Below are positions 1 through 8,456 of a DNA stretch of 64,000 bases, piece by piece. Position 1 is the first letter of the stretch; each line of letters begins with the position of its first letter. The stretch lies in the NCBI GenBank assembly GCA_025463925.1, contig JAODBK010000042.1, positions 62,001 to 126,000 of the forward strand, given 5' to 3'. The translations under genes and the position numbers were made by a program. The stretch comes from Acidimicrobiales bacterium (lineage in GTDB: Bacteria > Actinomycetota > Acidimicrobiia > Acidimicrobiales > AC-14). Below the pieces are notes generated by a model. That model worked only from the letters and a program-made list of their open reading frames with translations. It had not been told where the DNA came from and ran no database searches.

Positions 1-1209
1 CTGCAGACGTTCGGCGAGTACGTAAAGGATGACGGCGAAGCGTCGGGCGTGCACGGGCAGTATGGGTGGGTGGGGCTGCCCGCGGCGCAGATGGTGTCGA
101 CGATGCGTGTCGAGGCCGGGCCCGACCGCCGGACGGCAATCGTCTTGGTGAATCCCTATGACGGACCGGGCGCACCAGTCGAGATGCGGGCCCGACTGAC
201 GGTTACCGACGCCGAGGGCCACTCGCGGTCGGCGCGGCTGGACGCGCTCCCGGCGGGCGGCAGCCGCCGCGTGTACCTCGACGATCTCTTCCATGACCTG
301 CCGTCGTTTCTGGGCGGCCAACCCGGCCACGCGCGCGTCCTCTTCCCTTGCCCGGTCTCGCGGGTGGCGACCTTTGTGGAGTTCGACGATGGGCGTCGCG
401 TCGTCAACCATGGCACCGTTGACCGTCTGTATCACCAGGGGTCCGGCATTCCTCGCGACTGGACGGAGTCGGAACCTATGGCGAGCGCCTTCGTCATCGT
501 TGGAGACGGGCAGGACACCGTGTTGACCCTCGTCAACGTGTGGGGCCCGGTGCCGGCTCCGTATCAGGCCGCCATCTCCGTGTACGACGCGGCCGGCCAG
601 CTCGTCGGGGCCGTTGTCGAGCCGGTCCCTGCACTTGGCCTTCGTTCGGTCAGCCTTGGGAAGATCGTCCGAGCCGCTGGCCATGCGGGCCGGTTCGTGG
701 GGCACGCCGAGGTCCGCCTCGACACGCCGACTGGAGTCCGTGAGCGGCCGGCGCAGTTGGACATCCTCGTCGGATTGACGCGCGGCGGTGTCCTCCAAGG
801 GGAAGTCCAGGTCGGTGGCGAGTTCTTCAACGCTCCGGTGCCGCCAGGCATCGCGTTGCCGGACGTCCGGCGCACCCGGACGTTCGGACGGGTGCGAGTG
901 GACGGCACGGCCAGGACGTTCATCCATCTGGGCTATCCCGCTCCCGACCAGGAGCAGCGCGTGTCGACGGCGACGTTGACGTTGGTTGACATGAGTGGCA
1001 CGAAGGCCGCGGTTCGGGAGGTCACGGTCCCCGCTCATGGAGCGGTGTTCGCTGAGCTGACGGAGCTCTTCCCAGACGCGGCCAAGCTTCTCGCCAGCGG
1101 TTCCGGTGTCCTCCGCGTTCGCGATGCCGGAGCTCGCCTCTACGGCTTCTACCTCGTCGAGACCGACGGCGCGATCACCGGCCCGATCTGTCATCTCATC
1201 GGGGGATGA
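1..1209 (+). CDS. Repeat-rich hypothetical protein, 5' end outside the window
   Basis: The frame is open from base 1, so the gene probably starts upstream; the first start codon inside the window is GTG at 49 (386 residues from there). I do not recognise a named family. Three tandem beta-rich units can be seen, at about residues 18-128, 143-245 and 277-386 counted from position 49. Each has a 'T.I.LVN/GYP' strand, a 'LTV.D..G' strand, a 'VPA.G...V.L..LF' turn and a trailing strand region. This suggests repeated beta-sandwich domains of a surface or secreted protein; any signal peptide would lie outside the window. It is upstream of and co-directional with the glycosyltransferase and pseudaminic acid genes, so a cell-surface role is an inference from position. 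Confidence 0.7.
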   Translation: MQTFGEYVKDDGEASGVHGQYGWVGLPAAQMVSTMRVEAGPDRRTAIVLVNPYDGPGAPVEMRARLTVTDAEGHSRSARLDALPAGGSRRVYLDDLFHDLPSFLGGQPGHARVLFPCPVSRVATFVEFDDGRRVVNHGTVDRLYHQGSGIPRDWTESEPMASAFVIVGDGQDTVLTLVNVWGPVPAPYQAAISVYDAAGQLVGAVVEPVPALGLRSVSLGKIVRAAGHAGRFVGHAEVRLDTPTGVRERPAQLDILVGLTRGGVLQGEVQVGGEFFNAPVPPGIALPDVRRTRTFGRVRVDGTARTFIHLGYPAPDQEQRVSTATLTLVDMSGTKAAVREVTVPAHGAVFAELTELFPDAAKLLASGSGVLRVRDAGARLYGFYLVETDGAITGPICHLIGG

Positions 1210-1282
1210 CGCGCGCGACGACGAATGATCGCAACAATCGGATTTCGTCCTCCGTGGCTGTGTCCGGGAAAGGACCACCGAC

Positions 1283-2311
1283 ATGGTAGAACCCGATCCG
1301 GGCATGCCCGAGGACGCTCAACCGACCGTTTCCGTCGTCCTGCCGGCACGCAACGAGCGTGGGTGGATTCGCGACTGCTTGGACAGCCTCCTGGCCCAGG
1401 ACTATCCCAACCTCATCGAGATCCTCGTGGTGGATGGAGGCTCGACCGACGGAACCGTCCTTCTTGCCGAAGCGCTCGATCCGATCATCCGGACCATCGC
1501 CAACCCGCGTGTGACCGCGGCGGCCGCCATGAACATCGGACTCGCGGAAGCGAAGGGCCAGATCCTCTGTCGTGTGGACGCCCATGCTCGGTATGCCGCG
1601 GATTACGTCAGGCGGTGCGTCGATCTCTTGGTCTCGAGCGGGGCCGACAACGTCGGCGGCTCGATGCGACCGGTCGGGACGACGAACTTCGGCCGTGCGG
1701 TGGCGGCGGCGACGACCAGCCGCTTCGGCGTCGGCCCTGGCGCGTTCCACTTTGCCGACGCGGTCGGCGAAGTCGACACGGTGTGGCTCGGATGCTGGCG
1801 GCGCGAAACCCTTGATGCGCTCGGCGGCTACGACGAGGACTCCCTTCAGTGGGCCGCTGAGGACCAGGAGCTGAATCACCGGATCCGAAAGCGCGGCGGC
1901 CGGATCCTGTTGAGTCCCGCCATCCGATCCTGGTACTTCCCGCGCGACACGCCGCGCGCTCTCGCTCGGCAGTACTTCAACTACGGATTGGCGAAGGCGT
2001 CCACCATCGCGAAGCACGGTGACCTCCCGTCGTACCGACCCCTCGCCCCTGCGGGACTCGTCGGCGCGACGGTTGTCCTCGCGGTATGCGGACGACGCTG
2101 GAGGCGGTTTGCCCTTCCCCTCGCACACCTCGGCGCGTGCGCAATCGCGTCGGTCGGGCCCTCGCGAGATCCCGGCGTGGCGCCGCACCGCGTCACCGGC
2201 GCTTTCGTGATCTGTCATTGGGCGTACGGCGCGGGCTTTTGGGCCGGAATGGGCAGAGTCGCGCGCCGGCGGCCGTTCGATACCCGACCGGCGGGCTCGG
2301 AGCCACGATGA
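1283..2311 (+). CDS. Family 2 glycosyltransferase, SpsA-like position
   Basis: A 342-residue GT-A fold glycosyltransferase. The N-terminal VSVVLPARNE strand, the LVVDGGSTDGT nucleotide-binding loop and the VDAHARY metal-site region (DxD replaced by DAH) are typical of GT2, as is the acidic GGYDEDSLQWAAEDQEL acceptor-side motif. The last ~90 residues carry one or two hydrophobic segments, so it is probably membrane associated. A purine-rich site (GGAAAGGA, 1267-1274) precedes the ATG. Its stop overlaps the next ATG (ATGA at 2308). With the following capsule-type transferase it resembles the spsA-spsB pair of Bacillus subtilis spore-coat polysaccharide operons. It likely adds a sugar to the nonulosonic-acid-containing glycan; donor and acceptor cannot be told from sequence. 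Confidence 0.85.
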   Translation: MVEPDPGMPEDAQPTVSVVLPARNERGWIRDCLDSLLAQDYPNLIEILVVDGGSTDGTVLLAEALDPIIRTIANPRVTAAAAMNIGLAEAKGQILCRVDAHARYAADYVRRCVDLLVSSGADNVGGSMRPVGTTNFGRAVAAATTSRFGVGPGAFHFADAVGEVDTVWLGCWRRETLDALGGYDEDSLQWAAEDQELNHRIRKRGGRILLSPAIRSWYFPRDTPRALARQYFNYGLAKASTIAKHGDLPSYRPLAPAGLVGATVVLAVCGRRWRRFALPLAHLGACAIASVGPSRDPGVAPHRVTGAFVICHWAYGAGFWAGMGRVARRRPFDTRPAGSEPR

Positions 2312-3918
2312 GCCCTCTGCCTGACCGCGACCGCCTCGCCGAATACGCGACGAAGGGCGTCCACCTCGCGCTGCGGCAGGCTCATCTTGCGCCCGAGGAA
2401 ATCCGCGCCCGGTCGTTGGCCCGGCAAGCGATGACGCTCGAGCCGCCAACGGAAAAGCACGTCGTCGTGCTCACACCGCGGGACTGGGCCGTTCACGTCC
2501 AGTGGGAGACCATGATCGGCCAGGCGCTCCGCCTTCGCGGCGCGCGAGTGACGTTCATCACCTGCGGCGGAGAGCTTGGCCTGTGCGACCGGGTCAACAC
2601 GTACGAGGGGCCACCGGTGCCATGCACGACCTGCCGGCGTTACGTCCACGGGCTGGTCGATGCGCATGGTTTCGACCGCGTTGCCATTCGCGACGGTTGG
2701 GAGGATCACTCGCCGTCCTGGGAGGAACTCGACGCCCTCGGCCTCGCTGAGCTCCTGCGGGTCGAGGCTGACGATCTGGAGTATGGGCGGCTCATCGCGG
2801 TGCCGCTCCGATGGTTCCTGATGCGATCGCAGATCGACGACGACCCCCTCGCCGCGCTGACGGCCCGCCGTCTGTTGCGGGCGGCGCGCCGGATTGCCCA
2901 AGGAGCCAACGCCGCGCTCGATCACCTGCAGCCGGATGTGGTCCTGCTGCTGAACGGTCTGTTCCTGTTCGAGTCGATCATGACTGCGATCTGCGCTCAG
3001 CGCGAGATCGACGTCGTGACCTATGAACGCGGCTTTCTTCTTGACACGCTGCTGTTCCATCGTTCGTCGCCTGAGAACCTGTATGACATCTCGCCGCTGT
3101 GGAGCGCGGCTCAGTCGACGCCCTTGACCGGCGAGCAGGACGCCGCGCTCGATCGCTATCTCGCAGATCGCCGAGTGGGTCGGCGTACGAACGATCGGTA
3201 CTGGACCCGTGCGACCTATGACGCGCCCAGCGCTGGGACCGGACGGTTGGCCACGCTCTTCACCAATCTCACGTGGGATTCGGCCGTTCTCGGGCAGGAG
3301 GGAGGGTTCGACAGCATTCACGACTGGCTGACGACGGTCATCGACGCATTCAGCGATCACCCTGATGACCGTTTGATCGTGAGGATTCATCCTGCCGAGG
3401 TCAAGCTCGCCGGCAAGCAGACGCGAGAGCCCCTCGCCGCGTTCATCCGGCAGCGGTATCCGACGCTGCCATCCAACGTCGAGGTGATTGAAGCCACGGA
3501 TCCGATCAGCTCGTACACCCTGATGGAGGCCACTGACATCGGCCTGGTCCTCACGTCGACGACCGGCCTGGAGCTGGCGCTCCACGGGAAGCCGGTCATC
3601 GTCGCCGGGCACACCCACTACCGCGAGAAGGGATTCACGCTCGACGTGAACTCGCCCGAGGAACTCGTTGCCACACTCGGTCGGGCGCTGGCCAAGCCGG
3701 CGTCAGTCGCACCCTCGACGGACCTTGCCCGGCGTTACGCGTATCACTTCTTCTTCACGGCGCCGGTCGCATCGCCGGGTGTCGAGGAGCACATCCCGGG
3801 TCTCGCACGGACGACCATCCGGGATCTCTCGGAGCTGGGTCCCGGCCGGAACGATGGGATCGATCGGATCTGTGACGGATTGCTCGGCGGCGGTGAGTTC
3901 CTGCCCTCCCTTGACTGA
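2308..3918 (+). CDS. Capsule polysaccharide-type transferase, SpsB/KpsS-like
   Basis: 536 residues from the ATG at 2308, chosen because it forms a 4-base ATGA overlap with the upstream glycosyltransferase; an open frame upstream is only the shadow of that gene. The C-terminal part (residues ~370-480) has the features of capsule-synthesis and CDP-glycerol transferases: an RIHPAE motif, then SSYTLMEATD, a TSTTGLELALHGKPVIVAG nucleotide-sugar-site motif and HYREKGF. A CTTCRR pair of cysteines lies near residue 106-109. In Bacillus the equivalent SpsB sits with SpsA and legionaminic acid genes. Here it is a good candidate for the transferase that uses CMP-pseudaminic acid or builds the glycan backbone, but this is inference from context. 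Confidence 0.75.
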   Translation: MSPLPDRDRLAEYATKGVHLALRQAHLAPEEIRARSLARQAMTLEPPTEKHVVVLTPRDWAVHVQWETMIGQALRLRGARVTFITCGGELGLCDRVNTYEGPPVPCTTCRRYVHGLVDAHGFDRVAIRDGWEDHSPSWEELDALGLAELLRVEADDLEYGRLIAVPLRWFLMRSQIDDDPLAALTARRLLRAARRIAQGANAALDHLQPDVVLLLNGLFLFESIMTAICAQREIDVVTYERGFLLDTLLFHRSSPENLYDISPLWSAAQSTPLTGEQDAALDRYLADRRVGRRTNDRYWTRATYDAPSAGTGRLATLFTNLTWDSAVLGQEGGFDSIHDWLTTVIDAFSDHPDDRLIVRIHPAEVKLAGKQTREPLAAFIRQRYPTLPSNVEVIEATDPISSYTLMEATDIGLVLTSTTGLELALHGKPVIVAGHTHYREKGFTLDVNSPEELVATLGRALAKPASVAPSTDLARRYAYHFFFTAPVASPGVEEHIPGLARTTIRDLSELGPGRNDGIDRICDGLLGGGEFLPSLD

Positions 3919-5341
3919 CACCCTCCTCGTTCGCGCTGATGGCGGCGCCATCGGTTCCGGGCACGTGCTCAGAGAGGTCGCGCTCGCCGAAGCATGGCGC
4001 CGAGCAGGAGAGGTCGTGTTCGCCGGTGCGATCCCCTCGCTCCTCGTGCGTCGAATCGAGGCCGCGGGCGCCCGCGTGGTCATCGCGTCCGAGGCCCCCG
4101 GCTCGGAGGCCGATGCCTTGGCAACGGCGTCGCTCGTCGCCGAGACGGGCGCGAGCTGCCTCGTGCTCGACGGGTATCACTTCGGCCATCGCTTCCAAGC
4201 GCAGCTGCGCGGCGGCGTAGAGCGCCTCCTCGTCGTCGACGACCACGGGTCGCTGGGCCGCTACGAGGCGGACCTCGTTCTCGACCAGAACGTCGACACT
4301 CCGATCGAGGCGTACCAGTCCGTCCCGGCGAACACCCGACACCTGCTCGGTGGTCGCTACACGCTCGTCCGCCGTGAGTTCTTGGCGCAACGAGTGTTGG
4401 CGCGATCTCAATCAGCCCTTCCGCGGCGACTTCTCGTCGCGCTCGGCGGCGCAGCGCCCGCCGCGGCGATCAGCATGGTCGAGGACGCCGTGCGCCGATT
4501 GGGCCTTTCCGGGCTCGTGCCCGTCTGGCCCGGGCGTACCGAACCATATGCCGATGACCTCGGCGCAGTCATGGCGAGTTGCGACCTCGCCGTGACCGCA
4601 GCCGGCGGCACGGCATGGGAGCTTTGCGTGGTCGGACTACCTGCTGTCCTCCTCCCGATCGCCACCAATCAGCTCCCGATCGCGTCCGCGCTGGCGGCGC
4701 GAGGCGCCGCATTGAACGCGGGTCCTCCGGATGGGATCGATGGTCAGACCCTCGCCGGGTTTGTGCGGCAGATCGCCCTCGACCCAAGCCTCCGCGAGTC
4801 CATGGTCACCGCGCAGCGGGCGGTTGTCGACGGGATGGGTGCGCCGCGCGTCGCCGCGGCCCTGCGCGCCGGATTGCTGACCCTCCGCCCGGCCCAGGAG
4901 GCGGACGCTGTACTGCTGTGGGAGTGGGCAAACGACTCTGTCGTCAGGAGGGCCGCGTTCTTCTCGGAGCGCATCCCGTGGGATGAGCACGTGGCCTGGT
5001 TCGACGACCGCCGTCGCGATCCTGAAGCCCGTACCTATGTCGCCGAGCGGCATGGCACGCCGGTCGGCACCGTCCGCTTCGACAGACGCGCCGACGCGGC
5101 CGAGATCGGGGTCAGCGTTGCGCCGGATGTCCGGGGGAGCGGGTGGGGCGGCGCGCTCGTCGTCGCGGGGTGCTGGGAAGCTTTCCGCGACCTTCATGTG
5201 CGTCGAATCGACGCGCTGATCAAGCCGGACAACGCGGCTTCGCTGGCGACGTTCGATCACGCCAACTTCTCCCTGGCCGGGGAGGAGACGCGGAACGGCG
5301 GCCCAGCGCTCCGTTACGCTCTCGAAGGCGATGCCGCGTGA
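3911..5341 (+). CDS. pseG: PseG-PseH-like fusion: UDP-sugar hydrolase plus GNAT acetyltransferase
   Basis: 476 residues from TTG at 3911, which overlaps the upstream stop by 8 bases; GTG at 3893 is an alternative. Residues ~1-315 match PseG/SpsG, the hydrolase releasing UDP from UDP-2,4-diacetamido-2,4,6-trideoxy-L-altrose. The N-terminal RADGGAIGSGHVLR has the catalytic His, VVDDHG follows, and TAAGGTAWELCVVGLPAVL is the UDP-binding loop of the GT-B-like fold. Residues ~325-476 form a GNAT domain (LRPAQEADAVLLWEWAND, then VGTVRFDR, VSVAPDVRGSGWGGALV as the acetyl-CoA loop, ending DNAASLATFDHANF). This is the place of PseH, the 4-amino acetyltransferase that acts one step before PseG. The fusion thus joins two consecutive steps in one polypeptide. 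The pathway order and neighbours support the roles strongly. Confidence 0.85.
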   Translation: MTDTLLVRADGGAIGSGHVLREVALAEAWRRAGEVVFAGAIPSLLVRRIEAAGARVVIASEAPGSEADALATASLVAETGASCLVLDGYHFGHRFQAQLRGGVERLLVVDDHGSLGRYEADLVLDQNVDTPIEAYQSVPANTRHLLGGRYTLVRREFLAQRVLARSQSALPRRLLVALGGAAPAAAISMVEDAVRRLGLSGLVPVWPGRTEPYADDLGAVMASCDLAVTAAGGTAWELCVVGLPAVLLPIATNQLPIASALAARGAALNAGPPDGIDGQTLAGFVRQIALDPSLRESMVTAQRAVVDGMGAPRVAAALRAGLLTLRPAQEADAVLLWEWANDSVVRRAAFFSERIPWDEHVAWFDDRRRDPEARTYVAERHGTPVGTVRFDRRADAAEIGVSVAPDVRGSGWGGALVVAGCWEAFRDLHVRRIDALIKPDNAASLATFDHANFSLAGEETRNGGPALRYALEGDAA

Positions 5342-5375
5342 CCCGATCACCGAGCCCGCTGACAAGGGTGCTGCC

Positions 5376-6434
5376 GTGACACCGTCGATCCGTATCGGGA
5401 GCCGCGAGGTCGGGACTGGTCACGCCGTCTACGTGATCGCGGAACTCTCGGCCAACCACGGCGGCAGCCTCGATCGGGCGCTTTCCCTGGTGGATCTCGC
5501 GGCGGAAGCGGGCGCCGACGCGGTGAAGCTCCAGACATTCACGCCCGAGACGATGACGATGAAGTCGGACGCTCCCGGGTTCGTCGTTTCCGGTGGCACG
5601 CTCTGGGACGGGCGCACCCTCCACGATTTGTATAGCGAGGCACAGACGCCGTGGGAGTGGCACCCCCAGCTCAGAGATGCCGCCGTGGCGCGCGGGATCG
5701 ATCTGTTGTCGTCGCCGTTCGATGCGAGGGCGGTCGACTTCCTGGACAAGCTCGGCGTACCGGCCTTGAAGATCGCCTCGTTCGAGTTGGTGGATCTCGA
5801 GCTGATCGAGCGAGCCGCGTCGACGAACCGTCCGATCCTCATGTCGACCGGAATGGCGACGGCCGCTGAGATCGGAGAGGCAGTGTCGGTCGCGCGGTCG
5901 AGCGGCTCGGGTGGCATCTGTCTCCTTCGTTGCAACAGCGCGTATCCAGCGCCTCCCTACGAGATGGACCTCGCCACCATTCCCGACATGATGCGGAACT
6001 GGGCAGTACCGGTCGGCCTGTCCGACCACACTTTGAGCGCGACGGCGGCCATCGCGTCGGTGGCGCTCGGCGCATGCCTCATCGAGAAGCACTTCACACT
6101 GACTCGATCTGAACCGGGTCCCGACTCGGCGTTCTCGCTGGAGCCGCACGAGTTCCGCACGATGGTCGAGTCGATACGGGAGGCTGAGGCGGCGCTCGGC
6201 TCCGTTCGCTATGGCCCCACGACGGCCGAGGAGGCGAGCGTGATGTTTCGGCGGTCGCTCCATGTAGGTCGCCACGTTGCGGCGGGAGCCGCCCTCACGC
6301 GAGACGACATCGCCGTAGTTCGCCCATCACATGGCCTCGCACCGAAGCACATCGATGCAGTCGTCGGTCGGCGGACCAAGCGGGCTCTCGATCGCGGCAC
6401 GCCCCTCAGTTGGGACGACCTGCTTCCGGAGTGA
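5376..6434 (+). CDS. pseI: Pseudaminic acid synthase, NeuB family
   Basis: Condenses 2,4-diacetamido-2,4,6-trideoxy-L-altrose with phosphoenolpyruvate to give pseudaminic acid. From GTG 5376 it is 352 residues, close to known PseI (~345), with AAGGG (5364-5368) 7 bases upstream. ATG at 5331, overlapping the preceding gene by 11 bases, is the alternative start. Visible NeuB features are IAELSANHGGSLDRAL, DAVKLQTFTPE, LSSPFD and STGMAT; the segment GGTLWDGRTLHDLYSEAQ followed by TPWEWH is the PseI-type signature rather than NeuB or LegI. A C-terminal antifreeze-like SAF domain (about residues 285-352, FRRSLHVGRHVAAGA...) closes the protein. It is the last gene of the plus operon; its stop lies one base from the stop of the opposing operon. 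Confidence 0.93.
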   Translation: MTPSIRIGSREVGTGHAVYVIAELSANHGGSLDRALSLVDLAAEAGADAVKLQTFTPETMTMKSDAPGFVVSGGTLWDGRTLHDLYSEAQTPWEWHPQLRDAAVARGIDLLSSPFDARAVDFLDKLGVPALKIASFELVDLELIERAASTNRPILMSTGMATAAEIGEAVSVARSSGSGGICLLRCNSAYPAPPYEMDLATIPDMMRNWAVPVGLSDHTLSATAAIASVALGACLIEKHFTLTRSEPGPDSAFSLEPHEFRTMVESIREAEAALGSVRYGPTTAEEASVMFRRSLHVGRHVAAGAALTRDDIAVVRPSHGLAPKHIDAVVGRRTKRALDRGTPLSWDDLLPE

Positions 6435-6435
6435 C

Positions 6436-7518
6436 TCAGCGGCGCCAGACAAGGCCGCGTGGACCCTGGACGAAGCCGGCGCCGGCAAGCGTTGCCTCGT
6501 CGCCGGCTGGCGCCACCAACTCGACCACTTGGTAGTCGTTCAGGAGCACCTGCTCGAGCGCGCGGATCGTCGCGACTGCGGCAGTCGGATCCGTCACGGC
6601 TCCTCGCAATGTGCCGACGCCGTTCTCGACGGTGACAGCGGCCCAGCCGACGGTGGATCCGCCACGTCGGACCAACCAGGCTCGGGTGGACGGTTCAGCG
6701 GCCTGGTCAACGACGAGACAACGCCGCACCTCGTCGCCCGAGTCGGACGCGAGGAACAACGGAGACTCGAGCGCATCCAGGTCGTTCTCGTTTTCCCCAG
6801 GGACGACAAGGGCGATTTCGTCGGCACGAGGCCCATCCGCCCTTCCGGCGACTGCGAGCACATCCCGCCAACCGGCTGACGTCGGCGCAGTCAGGCGTGC
6901 GGCAATGCCCCGCAGACGCTCGAGATCCTCGTTCGTGTCAACCGTCCAGCGCTCGTCACCGAGGGCCTCACGGCCGCGAAAGCCTCTCAAGCGGAACCGC
7001 TCGGGCCTGCGATAGATGAACGGCGTCACGTGTTCCCGTTCAATCGGATCCGCGGCATCGGCCGCGGCGGCGAGCAACGCCGCGCTCGACACGACCTCGA
7101 CGTCCAGCCCGTCGGGAAAGGTCCGGACGAGTGTGTTGGAGACGTAGTCTGCGCCGGTCTCCTCTTGGCGCTCGAGTACCGCCTCGATCAATTCGGGATC
7201 GGCAAACGGGCAGTCTGCCGTCAAGCGTACGAGGCGTTCGACCGGATGTTCACGAAGTGCAATCGCAAATCGACCCAACACGTCGCGCTCTGGACCACGA
7301 ACCACAGCAACCCCGCAGCTCGCGGCCACGTTTGCCACGACGTCGTCGGTCGGGAGCACTGACGTGGCGACAATCAGGTTGTCGACGCGCAGACTCTCCA
7401 GGCGCTCGAGCATGAACTGGAGCATCGGGCGTCCGGCAAACTCGGCAAGCACCTTGCCGGGCAGACGGGACGAGCCGGTGCGGGCCTGGACCACACACGC
7501 GGTGCGACCTGCAGTCAC
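6436..7518 (-). CDS. pseF: PseF/SpsF-like CMP-pseudaminic acid cytidylyltransferase with acetyltransferase-like tail
   Basis: 360 residues from GTG at 7518, which overlaps the upstream oxidoreductase stop as GTGA; homology begins right after this start (TACVVQARTGSSRLPGKVL, the nucleotide-binding signature). Residues ~1-235 match the SpsF/PseF cytidylyltransferases that activate nonulosonic acids with CTP (RLTADCPFADPELIEAVL, then YVSNT and FPDGLDVEV). Usual family members are ~230-250 residues, so about 115 residues are extra. The tail reads like a GNAT fold: a central strand pair AWLVRRGGSTVGWAAV, a helix, then VELVAPAGDEATLAGAGFV. Its acetyl-CoA loop is not clear, so it may be degenerate or specialised. 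It is the last gene of the five-gene minus operon. Confidence 0.8.
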   Translation of the reverse strand: MTAGRTACVVQARTGSSRLPGKVLAEFAGRPMLQFMLERLESLRVDNLIVATSVLPTDDVVANVAASCGVAVVRGPERDVLGRFAIALREHPVERLVRLTADCPFADPELIEAVLERQEETGADYVSNTLVRTFPDGLDVEVVSSAALLAAAADAADPIEREHVTPFIYRRPERFRLRGFRGREALGDERWTVDTNEDLERLRGIAARLTAPTSAGWRDVLAVAGRADGPRADEIALVVPGENENDLDALESPLFLASDSGDEVRRCLVVDQAAEPSTRAWLVRRGGSTVGWAAVTVENGVGTLRGAVTDPTAAVATIRALEQVLLNDYQVVELVAPAGDEATLAGAGFVQGPRGLVWRR

Positions 7519-8456
7519 GACGATGCCGCGTTCCGGATCCGATCGGCGAGGACGACAGATGCGGCGCCGGTCGCGCCATCGACGGGAGGGGATGACTGCC
7601 CGCGGACGAAGCCGAGAAAGCTCTCGGCCTGGAGCTCGTAGGAGTGAGCCACCGACGTCGAAATCGTCTCGACCTCGACGCCGTCGGCATCCTCGATCTC
7701 CATCACCGAGCGAGCCCAGTCGAGACGCAGAGTTGCTCGGTCGCCGATCACCTCGATGCCCCGGCGATACCGCCGGCTGAGATAGTCCAACGAGAGCTCG
7801 ATCCCAACGCCGCTGGGGTGGCGGAGCAGTGCCTTGACGGTGTCCTCGACGTCGATGTCGAGAGGCCCGACCCGCCCGATCAGTGAGCCGACGACGTCGA
7901 ACTCTGCCCCACGGAACAACCATATGAGCATGTCGACCTCGTGGATGGCGTCTAGGAGCACGCCTCCGCCGAGTTCTGCCCGGGCGGAGTACGTCGACCG
8001 GTAGTCGACGGCCGGTCGCCAGTCGGGAAGCCAACTGCCGAACCACAGTCTCGCGGCCACGGGCGTCCCGCAGTCGCCTGCCTGAACCCGGCGGACGAAT
8101 CGCGCCAGGGGCTCGAAGAAGCGGAGGTTGTACCCGACCATGAGGCGGTCACCCGCTTCAGCGACAAGGCCGTCGAGCTCGACGCCAGTGGTGGCCAACG
8201 GCTTCTCGACGAGCACGTATGCGCCGGTGGCGACCGCCGCCTGCGCCTGTTCCAGGTGGAACACCGTCGGGCTGGCCACGACGATCCCGTCCTGCGCTTC
8301 GAGATGATCGAGCGAGAACGGCCGAGTCGGAAAGCCCGAAGCATCGGCTTTCGCCGGATCAGGGTCCGTGATCGTTACCGCGGCGCCGAGGGCATGAAGG
8401 TGAGTCGCGTGCCGTGTGCCGGCTGATCCGGCGCCGAGCACGAGCACGTTCGTCAC
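7515..8456 (-). CDS. Gfo/Idh/MocA-type NAD(P)-dependent oxidoreductase
   Basis: 313 residues starting at GTG 8456. The N-terminal Rossmann fold is clear (VLVLGAGSAGTRHATHL), followed by DGIVVASPTVFHLEQ and the family signature VLVEKPLA with the catalytic-site Lys at about residue 96. GGGVLLDAIHEVDMLIWL carries the conserved HExD-like His/Asp of the C-terminal domain. These enzymes oxidise or reduce sugar hydroxyl or keto groups with NAD(P). It overlaps the aminotransferase gene upstream and the cytidylyltransferase downstream by 4 bases each (GTGA), so it is made as part of the pseudaminic acid operon. It is not one of the six standard Pse enzymes. A role making a ketosugar for the neighbouring aminotransferase is inference. 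Confidence 0.85.
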   Translation of the reverse strand: MTNVLVLGAGSAGTRHATHLHALGAAVTITDPDPAKADASGFPTRPFSLDHLEAQDGIVVASPTVFHLEQAQAAVATGAYVLVEKPLATTGVELDGLVAEAGDRLMVGYNLRFFEPLARFVRRVQAGDCGTPVAARLWFGSWLPDWRPAVDYRSTYSARAELGGGVLLDAIHEVDMLIWLFRGAEFDVVGSLIGRVGPLDIDVEDTVKALLRHPSGVGIELSLDYLSRRYRRGIEVIGDRATLRLDWARSVMEIEDADGVEVETISTSVAHSYELQAESFLGFVRGQSSPPVDGATGAASVVLADRIRNAASS

